DNA from: Nitrospira sp. UBA2083
GTDB lineage: Bacteria; Nitrospirota; Nitrospiria; Nitrospirales; Nitrospiraceae
Assembly: GCA_002331625.1 (NCBI GenBank)
Contig: DCZN01000075.1
Location: forward strand, 1-30,964
Reading direction: 5' to 3'
Length of the DNA stretch: 30,964 bases
This document shows, piece after piece, positions 15,612 to 22,751 of the stretch. The notes below the pieces were generated by a model, which ran no database searches, was not told the origin of the DNA, and saw only the letters and a list, made by a program, of their open reading frames with translations. Numbering within the stretch: the first letter of the stretch is position 1; each line of letters begins with the position of its first letter. A program made the translations under genes and the position numbers.

Positions 15612-16259
15612 TTACTTCCCCGCATTCATCGCCTGATACCAGCGTCGCAGGTGCTTCAGATTGGGCAATTTGGTCTTGCCGCTGAACAGATAGTTGCCGA
15701 GGACGCCGTACAGATTGTAATCCACGAACAACGGGCGATCAGTCAGCAGAAACGGCGAAGCCGCCAGCACGTTGTCGATGGGCTTCAAGAGTTCTGCAAA
15801 TTGTGCGCACAGATACCGTCGGTGGGTCGTCCATTCCTGCACGCATCCTCGTCCGAATTTCCGTTCCTTGTGGCGAATGAGCATCGTCCGTTCGATGAGG
15901 GGACGGGTCGGAATCACATACGTATCGTCTACCTTGAACCCCACCATCTCTAATTCATTCTCGATATAGCGCGAGAGGATCAGCTGGAGCCCATCGAAGC
16001 CTTTGGGAAAGAGGTTGAGTCGATAGCGACGATCCACGTACCGCGCCACCTCCTGTCCGAAATCCGTGACGTCGCAGATTCCTCGTGTCCCGTCGATCAA
16101 GCAGGGCACCGTGTGGCCTCGGCCCTTTGTGGCTTTGATGATAGGAGCTCGATCATGGTAGGCGATGTTGTGGAGGCGAAACGGAATGCGATGCTTGGTC
16201 AGGATATGCCGGATTGTAATGCAGAAGGGTGACCAAGGAAACTGGATGAGGGTGAGCAT
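15612..16259 (-). CDS. Glutathione S-transferase-like protein
   Basis: This 215-residue protein has an N-terminal thioredoxin-like fold: the FPWSPFC motif (the cysteine of a CxxC-type position replaced by SPFC) followed by a helix and then GHTVPCLIDG with the cis-proline. A helical C-terminal domain follows. The substrate and real catalytic role are not clear; many such proteins are not active GSTs. It starts at ATG 16259 without a strong ribosome binding site. Confidence 0.75.
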   Translation of the reverse strand: MLTLIQFPWSPFCITIRHILTKHRIPFRLHNIAYHDRAPIIKATKGRGHTVPCLIDGTRGICDVTDFGQEVARYVDRRYRLNLFPKGFDGLQLILSRYIENELEMVGFKVDDTYVIPTRPLIERTMLIRHKERKFGRGCVQEWTTHRRYLCAQFAELLKPIDNVLAASPFLLTDRPLFVDYNLYGVLGNYLFSGKTKLPNLKHLRRWYQAMNAGK

Positions 16260-16308
16260 GGAGTTTATATGACGGAAGCGAGGTGAAACCGCAAGTATCC
16301 AGAGAGAG

Positions 16309-16722
16309 TCATTGCTTGCGGTCCTGCTTGAGTGACAGGCGAGTGAGGAGTTCGCGTTTCAGAATGGTGGGAGAAGGAGCGAGTGCGTTCTTAAAAGCCG
16401 ATGCGAGATTGCGAAGGGGAAAGGGATCTCGGTCGCGGGAATTAATGCAACCGGCACCGTGTGGAATCTCAGGATGCTTCTTTGTGAAGGCCGAGATCCG
16501 TTCGGCAGAACAGGTATAGACCGACAGGTAGTTCTTCTGGCTCTTCCACGCAAAAAAGTGCTCGCAAAGATGGTACGTCGGCATCAGGTAGCTGTAATCG
16601 CACGTGGCCTTCGGAAAATGTTTCTTCACCAGCCGATGGATCACCTCACCACGTTCACGTCGCTCTTCGGCCAGCGTCCCAAGGTAGCTCGTGACAGTCT
16701 GGCTCTTTCCTGCCTGCGCCAT
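16309..16722 (-). CDS. DUF1801 (YdhG-like) domain protein
   Basis: This 137-residue protein has the DUF1801 pattern: an N-terminal helix segment VTSYLGTLAEERREVIHRL (one gap), then KHFPKATCDYSYLMPTYHL and FFAWKSQKNYLSVYTC. Members are small proteins of unknown function. It lies 49 bases upstream of the GST-like gene on the same strand and may be co-transcribed with it. Confidence 0.78.
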   Translation of the reverse strand: MAQAGKSQTVTSYLGTLAEERRERGEVIHRLVKKHFPKATCDYSYLMPTYHLCEHFFAWKSQKNYLSVYTCSAERISAFTKKHPEIPHGAGCINSRDRDPFPLRNLASAFKNALAPSPTILKRELLTRLSLKQDRKQ

Positions 16723-17011
16723 ACGCGGCTAGCTTACGCCGCTCGCTCTCGAAAGAAAACCGCCGGCGATCCGAATCAGTCATCGCATGTTAGATAATTT
16801 TCTGCCTTGGCGAGCATGGAATCAAACAGGTCCATGAGGCTGACGAGCGGAATGGTTCCTGACTATGCTCCTCTCATGCGATACTGTGCATAGCTTTAAC
16901 GGATGATGTGGATGGAGTTCATCTTGGGATTGGTCAGTGATTGGGGAAAGCCGTTGGTTTCTAGGCTCCGGCCGTGCGATATCTTCTGAGCGAGACCGTG
17001 GAAATTGACAT
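16723..17011. other. Non-coding interval upstream of the SIR2 gene
   Basis: I see no gene in this interval. There is no recognisable tRNA or insertion end. The composition is ordinary, and the AT-rich zone begins inside the SIR2 gene rather than here. Confidence 0.35.
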
Positions 17012-18055
17012 ATGCGTCTCAACTCAAATCTGAGGACTCCTGCTAAAACTGTTCTGCTGACGGGAGCAGGATTCACCAAGAATTTTGGTGGATTTCTAGG
17101 GAGTGAAATGTGGGCGATCATCCTCAATCAAAAGGAGGTAACAAACAATCCTAGGCTTCGTAATGCCTTGCTTGAGGACCTCAATTATGAATCGGTTTAT
17201 GACACAATTCTTTATTCAGGTCAGTTCGAGAATAGGGAAAAACTGACTTTCCTTTCGGCAACGATAAAGGCGTATGTAGAGTTGCATGAGAATATTCTCA
17301 AGTCGAATTCAAGAAGTATATCTATTCATGCAGAAGCCTGCAGGGAGATTGTGGGTCGATTCAAAGGAGTAGGGAAGGAACGGGGGTTTTTCTTTACACT
17401 GAATCAGGATCTTTTTATTGAGCGATACTTTTCTACAGACAACTGTCAGATAACAATTCCTGGCCTTCATCATCAAGACTGGTTTAATGGGAAGCTTGGT
17501 TTGCCGCTTGATGATAAGGGAATTGTTCACCTTCCCGAAGAGGCTAGGGTTGGACAATTGAAGCAATCTTTCTGGAATAAAGGCATGGAAAATTATTGCT
17601 ATGTGAAGCTCCATGGATCTTTTGGTTGGTGGGGGCAAAGTGGGGAAGCGGCTTTGGTCATTGGGAACACAAAATCCCACATGATTGAGCAAGAGCCTCT
17701 TCTTCGGTGGTACTTTGAGCTGTTTGAGGAGGTGCTAAGCCAACCGAACATTAAATTAGTAATCATCGGCTATGGATTTCGTGACTCACACATTAATAAA
17801 GTAATTGCAAATGCTGTTCAGCTAAATGGCTTGAAGCTTTTCGTAGTTTCTACGCTTCAACCCAGCGAATTTAAGGATTTGTTACATCCAATTCCGGGTT
17901 CTCTTGAGATGCAGGTGCTTGGTCATCTGTGCGACATTTGGAAGGGTTTGGCCGGGTACTACTGTGCTTCAGTAAATGACCTTTTCGTGCAAGGTCGGTC
18001 TGAACTGACGCCAGTTGGTAAATCATTATTCCGACGGGTTGAGTTAATTGAATGA
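17012..18055 (+). CDS. SIR2-like (SIR2_2) domain protein, possible defence NADase
   Basis: This 347-residue protein has sirtuin-fold motifs: the NAD-binding GAGFT (residues 18-22), TLNQD (129-133), the catalytic-type KLHGS with H201, and GYGFRD (253-258). It lacks a zinc-binding cysteine set of classic deacetylases. Stand-alone SIR2-like proteins of this type are known in several bacterial anti-phage systems (for example Thoeris ThsA, DSR, SIR2-HerA), where they deplete NAD. No TIR, HerA or other partner gene is next to it, so the defence role is inference. It is AT-richer than its neighbours: 22 of 60 G+C at 17161-17220, and 21 of 60 at 17761-17820, against 35 of 60 at 19381-19440. This suggests horizontal transfer. 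Confidence 0.78.
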   Translation: MRLNSNLRTPAKTVLLTGAGFTKNFGGFLGSEMWAIILNQKEVTNNPRLRNALLEDLNYESVYDTILYSGQFENREKLTFLSATIKAYVELHENILKSNSRSISIHAEACREIVGRFKGVGKERGFFFTLNQDLFIERYFSTDNCQITIPGLHHQDWFNGKLGLPLDDKGIVHLPEEARVGQLKQSFWNKGMENYCYVKLHGSFGWWGQSGEAALVIGNTKSHMIEQEPLLRWYFELFEEVLSQPNIKLVIIGYGFRDSHINKVIANAVQLNGLKLFVVSTLQPSEFKDLLHPIPGSLEMQVLGHLCDIWKGLAGYYCASVNDLFVQGRSELTPVGKSLFRRVELIE

Positions 18056-18254
18056 CCTACACTTCCACGAGAATCTGTAGTCCAAGTATCTGTCGATTAT
18101 CGTGCCAGAGCGCGCCGAGTTCATAGCATCGCTTTTGGGGAGAAATCTTCTGTCGGTTATTTCCCTCTGTGAGAAGGCATCGCTCTAGATGTTGTTCAGG
18201 GATTGGTGTGCGCAGGGAAGGAAAGGCTGTCAGAGGTGCGGTCCTAGTAGTTTA

Positions 18255-18273
18255 TGTTAGGATGCCGCGCATG
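18255..18273 (+). repeat. 19-bp direct repeat, left copy
   Basis: TGTTAGGATGCCGCGCATG is perfectly repeated at 18986-19004. It contains the AGGA ribosome-binding site and start codon of the cstA relic here, and of intact cstA at the other copy. Confidence 0.9.
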
Positions 18274-18389
18274 TCCGCGTTAAAGCTTGTTCTTTGGGCG
18301 TTCTTGGTATCCTCGGCGCTATGGCCCTCGCCCACGTGACGGCACCATAAATCTCCACGAAAAGGTGAATGGTCTGTTGGTTGGTAGCC
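18262..18389 (+). pseudogene. Decayed 5' fragment of a cstA-like gene
   Basis: From ATG 18271 the reading starts MSALKLVLWAFL, then shifts frame to GILGAMALAHVTA and shifts again to INLHEKVNGLLVGS. This aligns with the N-terminus of the intact CstA at 19002, which has SILGALALAHV, INPTEKVNGL and so on. Two frameshifts are needed, so it is a relic. It ends about ten bases before the DUF5615 toxin stop. About half the amino acids match, so it is not a recent duplicate. The remaining sequence between 18056 and 18254 shows no gene. Confidence 0.75.
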
Positions 18390-18399
18390 TGAGAGGACG

Positions 18400-18720
18400 C
18401 TACAAGCTGATTCGGCTAACTGCGCCCTTTGGCGCCGTCGAGATGGTTTGAAGTAGTTTGGGTAGCAGCGGGCGAAGGTCTTTTAGGAGGTTGGTCTGAG
18501 CCTGAAGCACAATGACTGCAATGGTGAATTGGGGGACGTTCTGCTGAAAGGCCAAGTTACGGTCAACGGTGACGAAGACGTCGAACTGTGCTTGAGCCCT
18601 AGTCAATAATTCACCATTTTTGATCCCTGCCCACCCCGCTTGGGGCACCGTGACGACTTCATGTCCTTCAATCTCTCTTGCAAAGCGTCGGTCGATACAC
18701 TCGTCGAGGAGGATTCTCAC
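18400..18720 (-). CDS. DUF5615 PIN-like toxin of a toxin-antitoxin pair
   Basis: This is a 106-residue protein in the DUF5615 family: RILLDECIDRRFA at the N-terminus, then DVFVTVDRNLAFQQN and IAVIVLQAQTN. The acidic residues in LLDE and VTVDRN fit a PIN-like nuclease fold. The GTG start at 18720 overlaps the antitoxin TGA as GTGA, the usual arrangement. It would be co-expressed with and held back by the DUF433 partner. RNA cleavage is family inference, not seen. Confidence 0.85.
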   Translation of the reverse strand: MRILLDECIDRRFAREIEGHEVVTVPQAGWAGIKNGELLTRAQAQFDVFVTVDRNLAFQQNVPQFTIAVIVLQAQTNLLKDLRPLLPKLLQTISTAPKGAVSRISL

Positions 18721-18935
18721 GAGGCTTTAGCAAGCATGCGGGTCTTGGCTTCCTCGAGAAAGGCGATGACCTGATCGCGGCTGACGGTAGGGAAGCCTTG
18801 AAGGAAGTCGTCGATCGTTTCGCCCCCTTCCAAGTATTCGATCAATGTCTGGACCGGTACACGGGTGCCTGCAAAGACGGGGGTGCCACCAAGTACATCG
18901 GGTGAGGAAGTGATGAGGGGGGTCGTGGTAGCCAT
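18717..18935 (-). CDS. DUF433 antitoxin
   Basis: This 72-residue protein starts at ATG 18935. The DUF433 pattern is clear: ITSSPDVLGGTPVFAGTRVPV, then LIEYLEGGETIDDFLQGFPTV and DQVIAFLEEAK. The domain resembles a winged-helix DNA binder and is a common antitoxin partner of DUF5615. A much longer upstream open frame (to 19568) runs antisense through cstA and should be ignored. It stands 66 bases from the cstA start, so the two are divergent and share a small control region. Confidence 0.88.
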   Translation of the reverse strand: MATTTPLITSSPDVLGGTPVFAGTRVPVQTLIEYLEGGETIDDFLQGFPTVSRDQVIAFLEEAKTRMLAKAS

Positions 18936-18958
18936 GGCTAACAAGGATAACGAGGCAG

Positions 18959-18975
18959 CGCTTGATTTACAAGCG
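18959..18975. promoter_or_regulatory. Small palindrome between antitoxin and cstA
   Basis: CGCTTG (18959-18964) and CAAGCG (18970-18975) flank ATTTA. The site lies between the divergent antitoxin and cstA starts, where an autoregulating antitoxin might bind. Both roles are inference. Confidence 0.35.
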
Positions 18976-18985
18976 TCTGACGGGT

Positions 18986-19004
18986 TGTTAGGATGCCGCG
19001 CATG
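18986..19004 (+). repeat. 19-bp direct repeat, right copy
   Basis: Identical to 18255-18273. It carries the AGGA site and ATG of intact cstA. Confidence 0.9.
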
Positions 19005-21014
19005 AAAACGGCTGTGAATTTGCTCTGGGTGATACTCTCCATTCTTGGTGCGCTCGCGCTGGCTCATGTGGTCGGCGCCATTAATCCCACTGAGAAGGTC
19101 AATGGACTCTGGCTGGTCGTAGCGGCGGCTTGCATCTATGTGTTGGCGTATCGATTCTATGGTCGATGGCTGGCTAGACAAGTTGTTGGACTCAACAATC
19201 AGCATGTCACGCCGGCGGTGCGGTTGAATGACGGCGTCAATTTTCATCCCACCAACAAGGTCGTGCTCTTCGGCCACCACTTCGCCGCGATTGCGGGGGC
19301 TGGGCCGTTGCTTGGCCCGGTGCTGGCTGCACAGTTTGGATTCGTGCCTGGGTTTCTTTGGCTGGTGATCGGAGCGGTACTCGCAGGGGCGGTGCAGGAC
19401 TTCATTATTCTGGTGGCCTCGATGAGACGCAATGGGCACTCGCTTCCGGAGATTGCGCATGATGAACTCGGTACTGTCACTGGGACGGCGACGGCTGTGG
19501 CGGTCCTCTTTATTGTGGTGGTGGCGTTGGCGGGTTTGGGCTTCGCGGTCGTGAATGCGCTGTACCACAATGCCTGGGGCACGTTCACGATTGCGATGAC
19601 GATTCCAATCGGCTTCATCATGGGCTTCTATCTCCAGAAGTTTCGTCCTGGTGCCGTGGCGGAAGTGTCGATCCTTGGAGTCGTCCTGCTGATCGGAGCG
19701 GTGCTGTTCGGTCGTGTGGTGGCCCAGTCCTCCTATGCGTGGCTCTTCGAGTTCGACAAACCGGCGTTGGTCTGGCTCTTGGCCGGCTATGGCTTTCTTG
19801 CCTCGGTGTTGCCTGGCTGGATGCTACTGGTGCCGCGGGGCTACCTCTCGACGTTTATGAAACTTGGGGTAGTTTTTCTGCTGGGGTTCGGGGTCATTCT
19901 CATGGCACCGACGATTGAGATGCCGCGCGTGACGACCTTCGCCAACGGTGGTGGGCCGATTATTCCAGGTACGCTCTTTCCTTTTCTCTTTATCACGATT
20001 GCCTGCGGAGCCATCTCGGGCTTCCACTCGCTGGTGTCCTCCGGCACGACGCCCAAGATGATTGAACGGGAGTCGCAGGCGGTGGTGGGCTATGCGGCGA
20101 TGCTGCTGGAAAGTTTCGTTGGTGTCATGGCGCTAATCGCCGCCTCGGTGCTGATTCCAGGGGACTATTTGGCGATTAATACGACATTGGGCGCGGATGC
20201 GCTGGCAGCCATGGGCTTTGCCCCGTCGCGCATTGCGGAGCTATCTCAGATGGTCGAGGTGGATGTGGCAGGGCGTCCTGGTGGGGCTGTATCCTTGGCG
20301 GTTGGGATGGCGTCGATCTTTTCGGCGTTGCCTGGCATGTCGGGCTTGATGGCCTATTGGTATCAATTTGCTCTGGTCTTCGAGGCGTTGTTCATCCTTA
20401 CCACGATCGATACGGGTACACGTGTGGCGCGGTATCTCATTCAAGAAATGGCCGGGCGGGTCTATGCGCCCTTTCGCCGGATGAACTGGCTGCCAGGGGT
20501 CATGCTCAGTAGTGGTGTGGTCGTGGGGGCCTGGGCCTATTTGATCGGAACGGGGAATATTTCAACGATTTGGCCGATGTTCGGTGCCGCGAACCAGCTG
20601 CTGGGCATGCTGGCGCTCTGCATCGGGACGACGGTGTTGATCAAAATGTGGAAGTCCCCCTATCTCTGGGTGACGGTGGTGCCGATGCTCTTTGTCGGCG
20701 TGATCACGCTGACCGGGTCCTACCAGATGTTCTGGATGTTCCTGAAGAAGGCGGCGACGTTGGCGGCAGGCCAAGCGTTCTCACTGTATCTCGATGCGGT
20801 ACTGGTTGCGGCGGTAGCGGTGTTGGGATTGATTGTCTTGAGTGACAGTATCAAGCAGTGGTATGGCTATGTCGTCCTGAAACGGCCGTTTACGAGCAGC
20901 GAGGTGATCGTGACGGCTGGAGGTGGGTCGGCGGGGCGAATGCAGACGGCGATCTGTCAACATGATGACGAACATAGGTGCTTCAAGCTGCCGCATGGGA
21001 CAGGGTGTTGCTAA
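19002..21014 (+). CDS. cstA: Carbon starvation protein CstA, peptide/pyruvate transporter family
   Basis: I take ATG 19002 (AGGA eight bases before it) over ATG 18993, giving 670 residues, near the usual length for CstA. Family landmarks are INPTEKVNGLWLVVAA, the YRFYGRWLA segment, PTNKVVLFGHHFAAIAGAG, GPLLGPVLAAQFGF and GAVQDFIILVAS. Many transmembrane helices follow to the C-terminus. CstA proteins import peptides or pyruvate during carbon limitation. The stop is followed directly by a long palindromic repeat, which may act as transcription end. The 5' end is duplicated as a relic at 18262-18389. The last 40 residues are polar and cysteine/histidine-bearing, and differ from the family core. 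Confidence 0.92.
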   Translation: MKTAVNLLWVILSILGALALAHVVGAINPTEKVNGLWLVVAAACIYVLAYRFYGRWLARQVVGLNNQHVTPAVRLNDGVNFHPTNKVVLFGHHFAAIAGAGPLLGPVLAAQFGFVPGFLWLVIGAVLAGAVQDFIILVASMRRNGHSLPEIAHDELGTVTGTATAVAVLFIVVVALAGLGFAVVNALYHNAWGTFTIAMTIPIGFIMGFYLQKFRPGAVAEVSILGVVLLIGAVLFGRVVAQSSYAWLFEFDKPALVWLLAGYGFLASVLPGWMLLVPRGYLSTFMKLGVVFLLGFGVILMAPTIEMPRVTTFANGGGPIIPGTLFPFLFITIACGAISGFHSLVSSGTTPKMIERESQAVVGYAAMLLESFVGVMALIAASVLIPGDYLAINTTLGADALAAMGFAPSRIAELSQMVEVDVAGRPGGAVSLAVGMASIFSALPGMSGLMAYWYQFALVFEALFILTTIDTGTRVARYLIQEMAGRVYAPFRRMNWLPGVMLSSGVVVGAWAYLIGTGNISTIWPMFGAANQLLGMLALCIGTTVLIKMWKSPYLWVTVVPMLFVGVITLTGSYQMFWMFLKKAATLAAGQAFSLYLDAVLVAAVAVLGLIVLSDSIKQWYGYVVLKRPFTSSEVIVTAGGGSAGRMQTAICQHDDEHRCFKLPHGTGCC

Positions 21015-21136
21015 CGGATGTTGAAACAGGCTTCCAGCTGCGTTCTCGCATCGCTCAAAGGCTCAACGTACTGGACAGCGTACGCCTCACCTTCTCGCTT
21101 ACTGCGGCCTTGCTGGAAGACCTTTTTGAACATCCG
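21015..21136. repeat. Long imperfect palindromic repeat element
   Basis: The outer arms begin CGGATGTTGAAACAGG (21015) and, on the other strand, CGGATGTTCAAAAAGG, and continue through CTTCCAGC. About 24 of 26 positions match. The centre holds an inner hairpin with arms CGTAC/GTACG around TGGACAGC. The roughly 120-base element begins the base after the cstA stop. It has the form of a non-autonomous interspersed palindrome and would also fold as a terminator-like stem. Confidence 0.7.
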
Positions 21137-21175
21137 TAGAGTTGGGCATAAACAGAAAAGATGAGAGGGTGACAC

Positions 21176-21673
21176 ATGGCTGATCAGTTTTCATTCGATG
21201 TGGTGTCGGAAGTGAATATGCAAGAATTGAAGAACGCGCTGGATCAGGCGACGAAGGAGATCAAACAGCGCTTCGATTTCAAGGACTCGAAGACTGAGAT
21301 CACGCTGAAAGAGAAAGAAAAGGAACTGGTCGTGGTTTCGGACGACGAATACAAGCTGAATGCAGTGCAGGAGATCATCAAAGCGAAGTGTGTAAAGCGC
21401 GGCGTGTCGTTGAAAGCGTTCACCCAGGGCGCGATTGAGCCGGCATTGAGTGGCACGGTGCGGCAGGTGGCGAAGATTCAGAGTGGGCTCGCCTCGGATA
21501 AGGCGAAGGAGATCACGAAAGCGATCAAGGATTCGAAAATGAAAGTCCAAGCCCAAATTCAAGGAGAACAAGTGCGGGTCCTGAGCAAGAGCAAGGACGA
21601 ATTGCAGTCGGCAATCGCGTTCTTGAAAGGCAAAGATTTCGGAATCGATCTGCAGTTTGAGAATTATCGATAG
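21176..21673 (+). CDS. YajQ family nucleotide/c-di-GMP-binding protein
   Basis: This 165-residue protein is the full length of the YajQ/DUF520 family. It begins ADQFSFDVVSEVNMQELKNA and carries QRFDFKDSKTEITL, then AKCVKRGVSLKAF and a C-terminal GKDFGIDLQFENYR. Members have a tandem ferredoxin-like fold; some bind cyclic di-GMP and act with a transcription factor, others bind other nucleotides. It is cytoplasmic. It stands alone on the plus strand between the palindromic repeat and the propeller lipoprotein. With five PilZ proteins nearby, a c-di-GMP role is plausible but not shown. Confidence 0.9.
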   Translation: MADQFSFDVVSEVNMQELKNALDQATKEIKQRFDFKDSKTEITLKEKEKELVVVSDDEYKLNAVQEIIKAKCVKRGVSLKAFTQGAIEPALSGTVRQVAKIQSGLASDKAKEITKAIKDSKMKVQAQIQGEQVRVLSKSKDELQSAIAFLKGKDFGIDLQFENYR

Positions 21674-21727
21674 GCGGCTTTATCGGACGGCCTGTTTGCG
21701 TATCCTGGAGAAACACCAAGATCCCGC

Positions 21728-22744
21728 ATGAGCAACCTTCTTGTGGCCCTCGTTCTTTCCGCCTCGCTCTTTGGCTGCAATCGCAGCGATCCCATTGTTC
21801 TTATTCAGCTCCATCCAAAGAATCCAGAGATCATCTACATCGCGACGAATGACTACATCTATAAGACCCGTGATGGTGGCCAAACGTGGACGAACCTCTC
21901 GCAAGGCATGAGTCATTCCCGTGTCATTGCCATGGCCATCGACCCTGTCTATCCGGCGACGGTCTATGCGGGAACGAAGGGTGATGCGGTCTACAAAAGT
22001 CATGATGGCGGACAGCGCTGGGCCTCGATGCGTACGGGCCTTGACGATGCCACGATTACTTCTGTGGTGAATCAGTTCATCTTTGATCCTGCCGATGCAC
22101 AGCACATCTTTCTGGCCACGACGATGGGGGTGTTTGAAACCAAGAACGGCGGCGAGCAATGGACAAAGAAAATGGAGGGTATGAAGGAAGTGTTGATGGT
22201 CGTGACGCTGGGTATGGATCCAACCAGACCCTCTATTCTGTACGCCGGAACGAGCGGCGGTGTCTACAAGTCGATCGATCAGGCCGGCCATTGGGAAAAA
22301 GTGAACAATGGGCTTGTTCCTCCAGACATGCTGAAAACCTCACGAGCATTAAACGTCACCTCGATTCAGGTCGATCCCTACGAGCCCGATACCGTGTATG
22401 CCGCCACCCTCACAGGGTTGTATAAAACAACAGATGGAGCCAAGTCGTGGAAACGGATCGGGGAGTCACTCGCCGATCAAATGATTGTGACCATGGTGCT
22501 TGATCGAACCCGTCGGGGTGTGGTCTACATTGCAGGGAGAGACGGATTACATCGAAGTGAAGATGCCGGCATAACCTGGAAGCTGATCAACAACGGCCTT
22601 GCGACGACCAACGTCAGAACGATTGCCCAAAGCACGACCGATCCTAAATTGTTCTATGCCGGTACAAACGGGAGCGGTCTGTATCGCAGTCAGGATAATG
22701 GTGAGACATGGAAGCCGATGCCGACGATTGGAGGGAGGGCGTAA
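21728..22744 (+). CDS. BNR/Asp-box beta-propeller lipoprotein
   Basis: This 338-residue protein has a lipoprotein signal (LSASLFGC with lipid-bearing C17). The rest is built of Asp-box repeats: TRDGGQTW near residue 47, SHDGGQRW, KNGGEQW, SIDQAGHW, TTDGAKSW, SEDAGITW and SQDNGETW. Seven boxes suggest a seven-bladed propeller of the Vps10/BNR type. The position of the lipid anchor is the inner or outer membrane, facing the periplasm or outside. No catalytic residues can be assigned; propellers of this type often bind proteins or sugars. It ends seven bases before the stop of the convergent repeat-protein gene. Confidence 0.85.
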   Translation: MSNLLVALVLSASLFGCNRSDPIVLIQLHPKNPEIIYIATNDYIYKTRDGGQTWTNLSQGMSHSRVIAMAIDPVYPATVYAGTKGDAVYKSHDGGQRWASMRTGLDDATITSVVNQFIFDPADAQHIFLATTMGVFETKNGGEQWTKKMEGMKEVLMVVTLGMDPTRPSILYAGTSGGVYKSIDQAGHWEKVNNGLVPPDMLKTSRALNVTSIQVDPYEPDTVYAATLTGLYKTTDGAKSWKRIGESLADQMIVTMVLDRTRRGVVYIAGRDGLHRSEDAGITWKLINNGLATTNVRTIAQSTTDPKLFYAGTNGSGLYRSQDNGETWKPMPTIGGRA

Positions 22745-22751
22745 AGGTAGA

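Noticed and set aside
18936..19568. Long open frame extending the DUF433 antitoxin upstream on the minus strand
   Set aside because: It runs antisense through cstA, whose protein is clearly real; only the 72 C-terminal residues match DUF433.
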